Shown in pieces: positions 23,907 to 34,859 of a DNA stretch of 64,000 bases. A model generated the notes under the pieces. It made no database searches and had not been told where the DNA came from. It worked only from the letters and a program-made list of their open reading frames with translations. The DNA comes from Blasia pusilla. Its lineage: Eukaryota; Marchantiophyta; Marchantiopsida; Blasiales. Numbering within the stretch: position 1 is the first letter of the stretch; each line of letters opens with the position of its first letter. The translations under genes were made by a program, and so were the position numbers. The stretch is from contig CM114272.1 in assembly GCA_050084515.1 (NCBI GenBank), forward strand, positions 54,684,001-54,748,000. Direction: 5' to 3'.

Positions 23907-24025
23907 TATCGTGCGCATCACTACACAACATACATCGTTGTCACCAAACATACATACAAACACACATGATCCCATGCTAAGTCATGACATCCAAACAAGG
24001 AGACGAGAAGTACCAAAATAATCCA
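23907..24025 (-). repeat. Gypsy LTR, distal copy
   Basis: Begins TATCGTGCGC (TG mutated to TA in the plus reading) and ends AATCCA. Slightly shortened copy of the 126-bp LTR at 24,615-24,740. Confidence 0.65.
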
Positions 24026-24077
24026 ATAAATGGATCAAATCTCTCTCAACATCTCACACCAAGCTTTCCATGGTGTG

Positions 24078-24168
<91 letters not shown>

Positions 24169-24614
24169 ATGTCAAACCAAACCCACTTTCCTAATGAAAG
24201 GCTTGGGTTACATACACAAGGCAAGGAGGACCATAACTCCGCGGCGTCATGCCAAGAGGTTCAACAAAGAGAGAATGAGCTCTCAAGCTCTCTCTCTCTT
24301 GGAGGTATACCCCCTTCCCAAGCCCTCTCCACGGTAACCTATGCTTGCAGGTCACCTCCTTGGCTCTTGATCTACTATAGCAGGTCAAGGTCCACTTCAC
24401 AAAGTGGAAAGTCAACTATATCAAAAAACTGGAACTTTCTCGAAATAGTAAGTTCCTCAATGTGGCTCCAAATGAGCCGAAACGAAAGGGAAACCTGCTC
24501 TTGCATGTTACCCGTGGCCTCAACACATCATCCTCGACCTCTTGAGGCTCTCCTCCAATATCTCCGAAGGTGCTCTACTAGATCACGCCGATCTATCCTA
24601 AAAGACGTGACAAT
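24026..24614 (-). repeat. Leader block between the LTRs of element 2
   Basis: Homologous to 4,663-5,187. It is longer here because it contains an 85-bp TC microsatellite. Confidence 0.65.
24080..24164 (+). repeat. (TC)n microsatellite, 85 bp, uninterrupted
   Basis: A pure CT dinucleotide run. The equivalent position in element 1 has only short TCTCTC stretches, so the run expanded after element 2 inserted. Confidence 0.95.
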
Positions 24615-24740
24615 TATCGTGCGCATACACATCGCTACACAACATATATTTTTGTCACCAAACATACATACAAACACACATGATCCCATGCTAACTCGTG
24701 GCATCCAAACAACGAGACGAGAAGTACCAAAATATCTCCA
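24615..24740 (-). repeat. Gypsy 3' LTR of element 2
   Basis: 126 bp beside a degraded PPT (GGGCGGCGAT on the minus strand). Near-identical in layout to 5,188-5,313. Confidence 0.7.
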
Positions 24741-25036
24741 ATCGCCGCCCTAGTTGGTGGTTAGATCCCTCTAACTGCAGATAGTCATCTACTACTACCT
24801 ACTCTATGTACATCTAGGGCACATCCATCGTCCCCAAGGAATCCTAGTGAGAAGTGGCGTCAAACATGCCATATGCCATCCTCTCGACATCCATCACAAA
24901 CTAGCATAATGGGTGCAGCACGGGCGGAACCACACAACATTCATCACAAGCCTCCAAGAACTTCTGCTAAGCTCGGATCAACTATACCGTCAATGTTAGG
25001 AAGGTGACATGGCGCACAGTTACACAGATGGTCCTT

Positions 25037-25325
25037 TCAAACCATACCATTGTGACCCTCTAGTAAGAGAACACCAGATGGCAAAACCTCACGCACTCTC
25101 AAGATAATGCGCCAAACAGTCATATCCAACGTCGTGGGTGTCGTCAACTGCAAGAAGACATAGTCTCCCTGATGAAAACTCCGGATAGTAGGTCGATAAC
25201 CACCATCCCCCTTCCCCCCAAATAGTCGCATACCTCAACCTATCCCGATGTTGCGCAATTGCCAATTTCTCAAACGCCATGGGCATCACTCTCCGAAACA
25301 ACTCAGCCCTATAAAAACATGCTAG
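25037..25325 (-). pseudogene. Integrase C-terminal part, element 2
   Basis: Carries RVMPMAFEKLAIAQHRDRLR, then FHQGDYVFLQ and ILRVREVLPSGVLLLEGHNG, the family's conserved integrase tail. The reading continues at 31,042 on the other side of the nested copia element. Confidence 0.75.
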
Positions 25326-25637
25326 TGTGGAAAACTACTAAAGAAGCATAATTGGTGGGAAACGGCTCTCACACACACACAACACCATGGAAAATGAAAT
25401 TTGCAATGAGAGAATGAGTGGAGGCTGGTCCCCTTCTCAATTATATAGGGTATGTATAAGCAATCTTAACCCTAACCTTAACCATAGTCTCGAGCTATAC
25501 TAACTGTTATTAACTAACCCTAGTTAAGATAATCGCGCTTAATTGACTAACCAAGATTAAGCTTCCGTACTTCGTGTGAGTACCAAATATAGCAGTTCAC
25601 GTGTCTCATGAGCTTGACTATAACTCAATCTTCAATA
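25326..25637 (-). repeat. Copia 3' LTR
   Basis: 312 bp. In element orientation it runs from TATTGAAGATTGAG to TTTTCCACA; the usual TG start is TA. It contains TCAATTATATAGGG, a possible TATA box on the plus reading only, and an AACCCTAACCTTAACC stretch. Confidence 0.9.
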
Positions 25638-25649
25638 CTTCCCCTCAAG
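25638..25649 (-). promoter_or_regulatory. Copia polypurine tract
   Basis: CTTGAGGGGAAG on the minus strand, directly before the 3' LTR: a textbook copia PPT. Confidence 0.85.
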
Positions 25650-26228
25650 CTCATATCGATATCTCTAACACCTAAATCATTTCTAAACATCTCAAACTTA
25701 TCTCTAGACAATGCCTTTGTAAAGATGTCAGCAATTTGCTGATTTGTACCTATATACACAAGATCAATTTCTCCTGCAAGCACTTTCTCTCTGATAAAAT
25801 GATAGTACACCTCAACATGCTTTGTACGAGCATGAAACACAATTATTACCAAGCTTGATGCTACTAATATTGTCTGCATATATTACACTAGGTCCTAAGT
25901 TACTAATACCAATCTCAACAAGTAATCAATGAAGCCACACCGCCTCACATGCTGCATTGGTTGCTCCTCAGTACTCAGCCTTTGTTGAAGATAAAGCAAC
26001 TATAGGTTGCTTCTTTGAAGCCCAACTTATAGCTGCGCTTCCCAAAGTAAATGAATAACCAGATGTGGAGTGTCGATCATACACGCTTCCTGCCCAATCA
26101 GCATTTATGAATCCCTGTAATTGAAAACTCGGAGAAGGTTCAAATTGAAGTCGGAATTGAATGGAGAATTTCACATACTGCATAATCCTCCTCACAGCAT
26201 CAAGGTGAGTTTTTCGAGATGCTTGCAT
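25640..26228 (-). pseudogene. Copia RNase H
   Basis: Contains GFINADWAGSVYDRHSTSGY, then ISWASKKQPIVALSSTKAEY. After a stop and a small break the C-terminal part follows (KHVEVYYHFIREKV, IGTNQQIADIFTKALS). Catalytic Asp/Glu positions appear kept, but the frame is interrupted near 25,880-25,970. Confidence 0.85.
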
Positions 26229-26231
26229 AAA

Positions 26232-27440
26232 CTAGCTCACTAGGCCAACACCGTAACTCAAATTTGGTCTGGTTATAGTTAGATAGATCAAACTTCCAAC
26301 CATGCGCCTGTACATATTAGAATTTGCAAGCAACTCTTTTTCATCCACTCTTAGCTTCACACTCTGGTCCAACGGTGTAGAGATTGGCTTACAAGCCATC
26401 ATACCATATTTTGAAAGCATATGAAGAGCATATTTTCGTTGTAGTAACCACATGCTCTTTCCAACCTTGATAAACTCAATACCAAGGAAGTCCTTGAGTT
26501 CTCCGAAGTCCTTCATATCAAATTCTGCTTGTAACTTACGCTTGACTTGTTATATCATTTCTTCAGTACTCCCAGTAATCAAGAGATCGTCAATATATAT
26601 CACAATGAGAACCGTATGATCTTGTCCTCTCAAGACATATAACGAGGAGTCAGAATCACATACCCTAAAACCAAATTCTTGTAGGACGTATGTAATCTTG
26701 CCATACCAAGCTCTTGGAGCTTGTTTGAGCCCATATAGAGCTTTCTTCAACCTACATACGTGAAATGGAAACTTAGGATGCTCGTATCTAGGTGCTTGAG
26801 TCATATATACCTCCTCGTATAGATCTCTATTCAAGAAGGCATTCTTGACGTCCATGTGATGTAATCTCCACTTCTTACTTATTGCAACTACAACCACTGT
26901 TCTCGTAGCCGCCATCTTTGCAACAGGGCTAAATGTTTCCTCATAATCGATGCCATATTGTTGTGCATAGCCCTTATCCATCAATCTCACTTTGTATCTG
27001 TTAATTGTACCATCTTGATTGCGCTTGATTTTGTAAACCCATTTGCAACCAATCGCTTCCTTACTAGAAGGTATATCAACCAGCTCCCATGTTTGTTGAT
27101 GTCTGTATGTAGCAAGCTCTTCCTCCATAGCTTCCATCCATTCGACTTTACTTGCAGCTTCTTCAAAACAACTCGGCTTCTGTTCTTGAAGGATAGTCAT
27201 CATATATGCATGATGTGTCGCAAGGAAACCTTCATTTATGAATCTATGAACTGGATGTATAACTCTACTTGATCTACGAAGTTGTTGTTCCGAGATAGAT
27301 GCCTCTGACACCTGACTCGAGCTCTGACTAGTATCAACAGACTGAATACATACTCTTCTCGTCCATGGACTTATAAATTTAACTGATGAATCTAGGACCT
27401 CTCGTAATCCTGCACTAGTACTTGGGGAAGTTGAAGACAA
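26232..27440 (-). pseudogene. Copia reverse transcriptase
   Basis: Starts with EEELATYRHQQTWELV and GCKWVYKIKRNQDG. It keeps the RT motifs RLHHMDVKNAFLN and KKALYGLKQAPRAWY and the active site VIYIDDLLITG. A stop at about 26,547 separates palm and thumb; the thumb continues as LGIEFIKVGKSMWLLQRKYA (26,232-26,516). Otherwise nearly open, hence a fairly recent copy. Confidence 0.9.
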
Positions 27441-27443
27441 TGT

Positions 27444-28400
27444 CTATTGGTTTACAGTCATATTCTCCCCCTCAACAGACGAGTTTAGAGGTGGAATAGG
27501 CTCAGATGGAGCATACCATGACTTAAGCTCATCAAAGACAACATCCCAACTAATAATAAGCTGCCTAGAGGATGGAATGTAGCACTTATACCCCTTAGTT
27601 CTATCAACATAGCCAATGAAGATACACCTTTCAGACTTGGGGTCTAATTTCTGACGTCTCTCAAAAGGAACATGAGCATAACAAATACAGCCAAATACTT
27701 TCAAGAAGGAAAAATCAGGATTACTTCCTGTGAAGACTTTGAATGGAATTTTATCATGAACTCTTGCTGTTGGAGTTTGGTTGATTAAGGAGACTGCACA
27801 TGCTACAACCTCCGCCCAATACACCTTAGGCATGTTCTTCTCATTCAGCATAGCTCATGCCGCTTTAGCAATATGTCGATTCTTCCTCTCAGCCACTCTA
27901 TTTTTTTGTGGAATGTAACGGCAAGTCACTTGACGTTGGATGCCATTCTGACGTAAATAGTCATCAAACTCTGTTGAAAGATACTCTCCTCCTCCATCAC
28001 AACGTAATTTCAGAATGTGTTCTCCAATCTACTTCTCTACTAGAACTCTGAATGTTTGGAACACTGAGAATACCTCTAACTTGGCTTTCAGAAAGTATAC
28101 CCATATATACCTAGAGAAGTCATCAATAAATGAAACAAAGTATTGGCAACCACTAAGGCTATGTTGTGATGTTGTCCACACATCATTGTGGATCAACTCC
28201 AATATCCTAGATGTTTTTCTACCTTGCTTTGGAAAAGGAAATCTAGCTTGTTTTCCAAATTGGCAAGCAGGACATACCTCTAACGTAGTAGGACTCGCTA
28301 ATTTAGGAAATCCTATTACTATATTAGATGGTGAAAGACTATGTAATCTTTAAAGATTCATATGTCCAATTCTTTTATGTCACACATTTAGATCTGTGAC
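27444..28400 (-). pseudogene. Copia integrase
   Basis: The HHCC zinc site lies at 28,230-28,400 (VCPACQFGKQARFPFP). The core keeps HNDVW and LRCDGGGEYLS, followed by a C-terminal half NEKNMPKVYWAEVVACAVSL and PKSERCIFIGYVDRTKGYKC. Stops occur near 27,853 and 28,030 in an otherwise readable frame. It joins cDNA ends to target DNA. Confidence 0.85.
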
Positions 28401-28412
28401 TTGTTGGCCGGT

Positions 28413-28844
28413 TTAACCATGCATTGCTGTTTGAATCTCTAACATATAAACATCTAATTTGAACATTATGCCAGATCCAGTTCCTTTGGCTATCGTAGTC
28501 TGGTCATCCATAGTTTCAATGAAACAACCATCTGCATTAAACTTCACTTGATAACCCTGTTCTACTATCTGTCCTACAGAGATCTGGTTTCTTGCAATGA
28601 TAGGAATATAGAGAAGATTTCCAAGAGCACAAAGACCATCTGATGCTATTGGAACTTTACCGGTATGCGTGATATGATATTGAGTGTCATCTCCTATGAG
28701 CACAATTGCAGGATCTTTCACCGGCTCTAAACTACTAAACCATTTAGCTTGTGAGGTCATGTGATTTGATGCACCAAAGTCAATGTACCAATATGTTGTC
28801 GAGTCTTTCTTGACCATTGCTCTCATATGATGAGTCATGATCAA
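28413..28844 (-). pseudogene. Copia aspartic protease (active site mutated)
   Basis: STTYWYIDFGASNHMTSQ replaces the family's ID-S-G-AS-HM active site: the second residue is F. IVLIGDDTQYHI follows. The substitution should abolish proteolysis. Confidence 0.8.
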
Positions 28845-29822
28845 GATATGCTCTGTTTGTGAATGTTGTTGTTCTTGGTACTACTCTTGGTGTTATTGCT
28901 CCACGTAGTTTTGTTGTTGTAAGGCTCCTGTTCTCATATCTATCTTCTTCTTGAAGCAAAACTTTGCATAGTGACCCTTTATTCCACAGTAATTGCAAGA
29001 TCCAAGGACCCTCTACTGTTGATCTCGACCCGAACAGTTTCCACCATCACCACCTTGTGATTGTGTCTAGTACTAGTTCGTAGTTGATTGAGTGACGTTA
29101 TATTGAGTGTCTCTTCTTGCATATGCTTGATATCCACCACGACCACGGAAGTTTCTGCCACGACCCCTGCCTCTGTTTGATCCATAACCTGCAAATAGCG
29201 CACTCTCTTGGAGACTAGACGAATTACCGCTGCCTACTAGGCGCATCTCTTCAATGATTAACAAAGGGACTTACTCTTGAAAGATTGGATACTTCTCTCT
29301 CATAGAGATAGAGGTCTCAAAGGACTTATAATCCTTTCGAAGGCCTTGAAGAGTGAAAAAAATTAGATCATCATCTTCTATTGTCACTCCAATGCTATTC
29401 AACTAATCAACAATATGTTAGATACTCAAAATATAATCATTGATGCTCTACGATCCTTTCATCACTTCGTTCAATTGTTGTTTCAATTGAAGCTTTCTGG
29501 CCTTTGTAGATATCTGGAACAACTTTTCCAATGCATCCCAGGTCTCCTTCGGAATATCAACATCTTGAATGTGACCTATCATTGGTGAACTGGTCGTTAT
29601 TGAAATGTAGTGGATTACTTACCTTGCGCGTTTGTTCCACGCGCGAACATTCAAGTTTGGTGAGTCACCTTCTAGCTTGGCCTCATCATCTGTGACAAGG
29701 TCCCATAGTTCTTGACCCAAGAGAAATTGTTTCATGCGAAACTTCCAGACATTGTAATTCTGCTTATTTAGCTTCTCGCCTATGATTGTTGTTGAGGAAT
29801 ATTCCATAACGAACGATTTCAC
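28845..29822 (-). pseudogene. Copia gag with CCHC knuckle
   Basis: The N-terminal capsid region reads KLNKQNYNVWKFRMKQFLLG, typical of copia Gag. The RNA-binding zinc knuckle is CNYCGIKGHYAKFC (CX2CX4HX4C) near 28,955-29,000. An RGRGRGRNFRGRGG stretch (about 29,130-29,170) lies between. Several frameshifts interrupt it. Confidence 0.85.
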
Positions 29823-30299
29823 TCACAAAAACGTAATTTCAGGCGCTCCTACTGCTCCAATTTAAGCATGGATCACTCCTACACAAAAAGTGACCTAAAA
29901 TTTGCCAAAATTGATCAACTGTATGAAAGAACTAGTTGAAATGGGCCTGCAGAGAGCAAACTACATAACTTTTCTTCACTAATTGCACTTTCCTACACTG
30001 AAATTCCTACTGGAGGAGCTCAGAATGTCAGAATCGAGTGACTTTAGGTGCGTTGGAAAGCTCTCAACAAGCTCTACAAGATGGCTAGAACCAATCTTTA
30101 GCGCTGTTCTAGAAGTTTCGGAATCTGTCGGGAAAGCCTTCAAAAATGCCTCCAAAGTTTTATCACCGTGAAAGCTCCACCTGAAATCTACACCCATTGA
30201 GCTCTGAATAAAATTTCCTTCTCCCAAACTGAAATTGTGCCTTCTCTTGCCTCTCTTCTCTCCTCAAACACCAAGAATTTCAAGTGATGTTCTCCTATC
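29823..30299 (-). other. Copia 5' leader
   Basis: Untranslated sequence between PBS and gag; no separate gene. Confidence 0.6.
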
Positions 30300-30311
30300 G
30301 CTCTGATACCA
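30300..30311 (-). promoter_or_regulatory. Copia primer-binding site
   Basis: TGGTATCAGAGC on the minus strand, immediately after the 5' LTR. It is complementary to the 3' end of initiator tRNA-Met, the standard primer of plant copia elements. Confidence 0.9.
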
Positions 30312-30623
30312 TGTGGAAAACTACTAAAGAAGCATAACTGGTGGGAAACGGCTCTCACACACACACACCACCATGGAAAACGAAATTTGCAATGAGAGAA
30401 TGAGTGGAGGCTGGTCCCCTTCTCAATTATATAGGGTATGTATAAGCAATCTTAACCCTAACCTTAACCATAGTCTCGAGCTATACTAACTGTTATTAAC
30501 TAACCCTAGTTAAGATAATCGCGCTTAATTGACTAACCAAGATTAAGCTTCCGTACTTCGTGTGAGTACCAACTATAGCAGTTCACGTGTCTCATGAGCT
30601 TGACTATAACTCAATCTTCAATA
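30312..30623 (-). repeat. Copia 5' LTR
   Basis: 312 bp, the same length as the 3' LTR, with about four substitutions by eye. Confidence 0.9.
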
Positions 30624-31041
30624 CTTCCCCTCAAGCTCATATCGATATCTCTAACACCTAAATCATTTCTAAACATCTCAAACTTATCTCTAGACAATGC
30701 CTTTGTAAAGATGTCAGCAATTTGCTGATTTGTACCTATATACACAAGATCAATTTCTCCTGCAAGCACTTTCTCTCTGATAAAATGATAGTGCACCTCA
30801 ACATGCTTTGTACGAGCATGAGTGGAGGCTGGTGCCCTTCTCAATTATATAGGGTATGGACAAGCAATCCTAACCCTAACCTTAACCATAGTCTCGAGTT
30901 ATACTAATTGTGATTAACTAACCCTAGTTAAGATAATCACGCTTAATTGACTAACCAAGATTAAGCTTCCCTACTTCGTGTGAGTACCAAATGTAGCAGT
31001 TCAGGTGTCTGATGAGCTTGACTGTAACTCTATCTTCAATA
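30624..31041 (-). repeat. Copia duplicated 3' fragment and partial third LTR
   Basis: 30,624-30,820 repeats PPT and RNase H end sequence. At 30,820 it jumps into LTR sequence (AGTGGAGGCTGG), which runs to 31,041. The junction is at a shared ATGA(G) word. The third LTR is closer to the solo LTR at 8,869 than to the other two (GGGTATGGACAAGCAATCC). Confidence 0.8.
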
Positions 31042-31560
31042 GCTTGTATCCATACTTCAGGATCATCAAGGTTCAACACCTCACCAGCATTTTGACAAAT
31101 GGCGGTAGGTAAATTTGGCTCTCGGCCATAAAGCAGCAAGTACGGTGAAAAAGACGCTAAGGATGCCTACTTGCTGAATCTGTATCTCATCGCCAACCAC
31201 GGAAATTGGAGGTCCCAATCTCCTAAGTGACCTCTCTGCAAGCCATACTTATGGAATCCTCTATTCAACGACTCCACAACCCTCTCCGCTAGTCCACCCG
31301 CCTCAAGATGATCTCGCGAAGTGGTGCGGTGGTCGATAAGTGCCTAATCACACAAGGCCTGAAACTCCCCATAAAACTCCGTACCCTGGTCTGTCAACAC
31401 CTCACCTGGTGCACCGTAATAACTCAACACTCGATCTAGGAAGGCATACGCTACTCCCTCACTCGCTTTGTCAGACAATGCAACCAACTCTATCCACTTT
31501 GAGAAGTGCTCCACCATCACCAACACATAACGACTATGACCCTCCGTCAAAGGTAAAGTC
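31042..31560 (-). pseudogene. Gypsy integrase core, element 2
   Basis: Continuation of the integrase across the copia insertion. 31,042-31,140 has LLYGREPNLPTAICQNAGEV. 31,344-31,550 has RYVLVMVEHFSKWIELVALS and GEVLTDQGTEFYGEFQ, keeping the second catalytic Asp. The zinc-binding N-terminus is absent, and a deletion separates the two parts. Confidence 0.75.
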
Positions 31561-31632
31561 AGTGGCTTGTTTTAGGATCCAATCCCGCTCTCTAGCACCG
31601 ACAGTGCTCGCCAGTACGCACGTACTCCAAAA

Positions 31633-33284
31633 CTACTCCATCATCGTGAATGTTCGGCCACATATCGTCTCCTCACCAACCTCTAGATCCAAGGACTCTC
31701 CATCAGACCTCCCCATCAAAGTCTGAACACTCTGGCTCTCCATAGCCAACAAGCCCAAATAGGTTGACGCATGCCATCCTGGAACCAACTCCTCATCACT
31801 CTCTCCATGCCAACGAGCTCTAGTCACATCTTGCTGACTCGGGCATTGGTCACGGCTCAAACCATCTGCATCATGGTTGAGCGTCCCAAGTCTGTGCACC
31901 ATTTGGAAATCATACTCCTAAAACAACAGAGCCCATCTTGCAAGCTTCCCTGTAAACTTGTCGGAATCCATCAACTACTAAAGTGGCGGATGATTAGTAA
32001 TAATGGTAAAGGGATTGCCGAATAAATAACACCTGAAATGCACGACAACCCATACTGCAGCCAAGCACTCACCCTCATATGAGCTATACTTTGCCTCTAC
32101 AACGTTGTTCAAGCGACTAGCGTAAGCCACCATGAACTCTCTACCCTCATCGCCATGTTGGGTGAGCACAACTCCAAGCCCCAACATGCTCCAATCTGTA
32201 TGCAACTGGAAAGAACACCCCCTGATTGGTCTCCTCAATATGGGCGCGGACATTAATTTTTCCTTGAGCCGCTGAAATGCTCTCTCTTGCTCATCCCTCC
32301 AGTGCCACTCCTGATCCACCTTCGTCAGCAAGGTTAGCGGCTTTGCAATCAAACTGAAACCCTTGACGTACTGTCGATAGAAGTTTGCTAATCTCATGAA
32401 TATACAAACTTGACTCGCAACTGTAGGGTGTGGAATGCGTGAAATATCCTCTACCTTTGTTTGTTGCATACCAAGGCCACTTGGGTATATGGTTTGATCT
32501 AGATACTCAATCTGATTGCAAAAGAACTTGCAATTTCCTGAATGTAGCTTCAGCCCACGTAACTGCAATCGTCGAAACATCTCCTCTAGATATCGCTCAT
32601 GCTCCTCAACCGTGGCACTAAAGACTACGATGTCATCAATATAATACCTAGCAAAATCTAGACCTGCCAAGATCTTATCCATGACCCTCTGAAACTCAAC
32701 GAGGGCATTCTTGAACCCAAATGGTAAGAACCACCACTGGTACAAACAATCCTTCCCGTGAGGATTGATGCCCCAAAATGCCATCCTCTGCGTATCCTCC
32801 AATCTGATAGGCAGCTAATGGTATTCGCCTCGAAGATCTAACAAACTGAAGACCTTTGCATGCCCAATAGCGTCAAAGATCTCCTCAAGGGTGGGCATGG
32901 CATACCTATCGGACTTTGTCTGCCGATTGATAGGTCAGTAATCTCCACACATCTGCCTATCCATCCTGTAACTCCTATTGCCATGCTCATCCATCTTGGC
33001 GGGCATGACTATGGCAGATGCATACTCTTCGTGCGACATCTCCACTAGTCTTGCTCCAACCAAGTCCTGGCTCCTACTGTGAATCAGAGCCGTCTCCATG
33101 TCACTATACATGTAGGTTGTCGGAAGATCGGCGTGTCGCTTGAAAACTCAATACAGATCCCTAGATGCTTCAGCGTACCCAAATCATGCATGCTGAATGC
33201 AAAACAATTCCTATAACTCCTAAGAAACTGTTGCTGCTCTCCTCCTATCAACTTAGGGCCCATATTTGGCTCCCAAGTCTCCAT
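31633..33284 (-). pseudogene. Gypsy RT - RNase H, element 2
   Basis: The long frame 31,978-32,802 covers GKDCLYQWWFLPFGFKNALV, the active site RYYIDDIVVFSATVEEHE, the connection and RNase H (LHTDWSMLGLGVVLTQHGDE, YASRLNN, FTIITNH). The N-terminal RT lies at 32,803-33,284. The best-preserved RT of the 126-bp-LTR type here, but with stops upstream and an R-to-stop at the start of the palm. Confidence 0.85.
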
Positions 33285-33689
33285 TGTGACTACGGTAGGA
33301 CTCTCAAGCGCGGGTATTGGTGGTTGCTATGGTGCAACCCCGTCTCGGACAACATGACTCAAGTGCTCCCCTGCAGCCAACTGCAAAATCTCATCTCCTC
33401 CACGTGCAGTACCCGGAACCATGATGGATGTTGTGGCTATTATCTCCCGACTTACATGCAAAACATCCCAAGAAGTCGAAGGGTGTCTCTCCCGATCCCC
33501 CCTGGTTTGTCAATCTCCTTGGGTCTCGCCTTCAGCCACTGCCTCAACCGTGTCGAAAGGCATGGGGCTCACGAGCGCAACAACTCTGATCTTTCGCATC
33601 CTCAAATGACGCTGCTATGCTACTCCTAAGCTGAAAATTCATGTCAAGCAGTTCAAGTCCATCGCCTGACCCAAGACATGACGTCATGA

Positions 33690-34600
33690 TACCTCTAATA
33701 GTGATGGTACTTCCGTCACTCCTGTGGGGGATCCCATTGCACATTCTCGCTCATTAACGTTGAGCTCCACCAACCGTTGTACCTGGTCATCCCAAACCAA
33801 GCCAGGTCTGGCCTCCTTGAATGCATAGGAAGCAAGGAAACTCACCAATGTGGGAAAGGTTGCCCGTTGCATGCCAATCATGTCGACCACAGTCAATGGA
33901 GGTCGATCATCGTGCCGTACTGCCTATAACCAACGACCTGAATCCAGACAAGAATCCACCAACAAATGGGAGGGGCGCTCCACTCTTGCATACGCCCTCC
34001 GCAAAACCTCATGTGGCACCAAGTTGGTCCACCAAAGATGCGGGCGATGTGCTCGTGAACCTACACTCGCCGCATCCAACAACACTGTTGGGCCAATCCA
34101 TGCGCGCACCTGATGCGCACTTGTCACCACAAGGGATCTCAAATCGCCCAAAATCAGCACATTCTCCGAAATGTATGCTAGAGAACAAGACTAATGCTCC
34201 TACAAATGTCGCAAGATCCACATCATCTCCCAAAACAACTTGGATCGATGTCAACTAAACCGCTACCTCGCCCAACACTCGATTGGCCCTTATACGGCCA
34301 ACCCGCACTGACCAAATCTATGGTCCCTACCCGCTCCAAATCCTGCGCCCCCAGCAATGAAATATCCCTCGGTAGGCAACTCTTATATCCTTGGATGGCG
34401 GACGCAGAAAACAAGTCAGGAAATCGGAGGCGTAACTGTGCCACATGGTGAAGTGAAGCGCACCTCATAAAATCATCAATCTCAACATACAAGTACTGTT
34501 GCACACGCAGTCATGCCTGCAAAACAGCAACAAAGTCGGTGTTCATCCCTCCAATGAGATCCAACACGCAAATATCCTCCTCTAAGATGCGCCACATAAT
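33690..34600 (-). pseudogene. C5 DNA methyltransferase domain, element 2 (catalytic Cys lost)
   Basis: Motif I is near 34,530-34,580 as LDLIGGMNTDFVAVLQA. QQYLYVEIDD follows. Motif IV reads DLVSAGWPYKGQSS, so the catalytic cysteine of the PC pair is tyrosine. Motif VIII is intact as VGSRAHRPHLWWTNL (about 34,020-34,080), with GPTVLLDAAS before it. Motif X is NERECAMGSPTGVTEV (about 33,715-33,770). Order is canonical, so not the rearranged DRM type. Without Cys no methyl transfer is possible. It lies between protease and RT as in the other copies. Confidence 0.85.
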
Positions 34601-34859
34601 CGGTGTGGTGTCCAAAGGGGTCATAGCACTCATGCAAATGCATGACTGCACACCGTCTGCACGTGCTCATGTGCCAAGCATCAGAGCTCCTCACTCGAGC
34701 CTCACAGTGGCACGACTCCTCCACGAAATGATGCGGCTACCATAACACTCCTCTCCCTAGCAATGTTAGGCACAAGTATGTCCTCTGCATGGACATGCCC
34801 CTCAATAAAGTCACAAGGCCACGTGATGGCATTGTTGAATGCTACTAATATTGCCATCT

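Larger units (their letters stand above)
25326..31041 (-). mobile_element. Ty1/copia element nested in the gypsy integrase, with a partial tandem LTR
   Basis: Two 312-bp LTRs (25,326-25,637 and 30,312-30,623) flank gag-protease-integrase-RT-RNase H, in the copia order. By eye the LTRs differ at about four positions. The PBS (30,300-30,311) and PPT (25,638-25,649) are canonical. To the right, 30,624-30,820 repeats internal positions 25,638-25,834 and then joins a third, partial LTR (30,821-31,041). The flanks GCTAG (25,321-25,325) and GCTTG (31,042-31,046) are a 5-bp target duplication with one change. The polyprotein has several stops, and the protease DSG is DFG. Confidence 0.9.
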
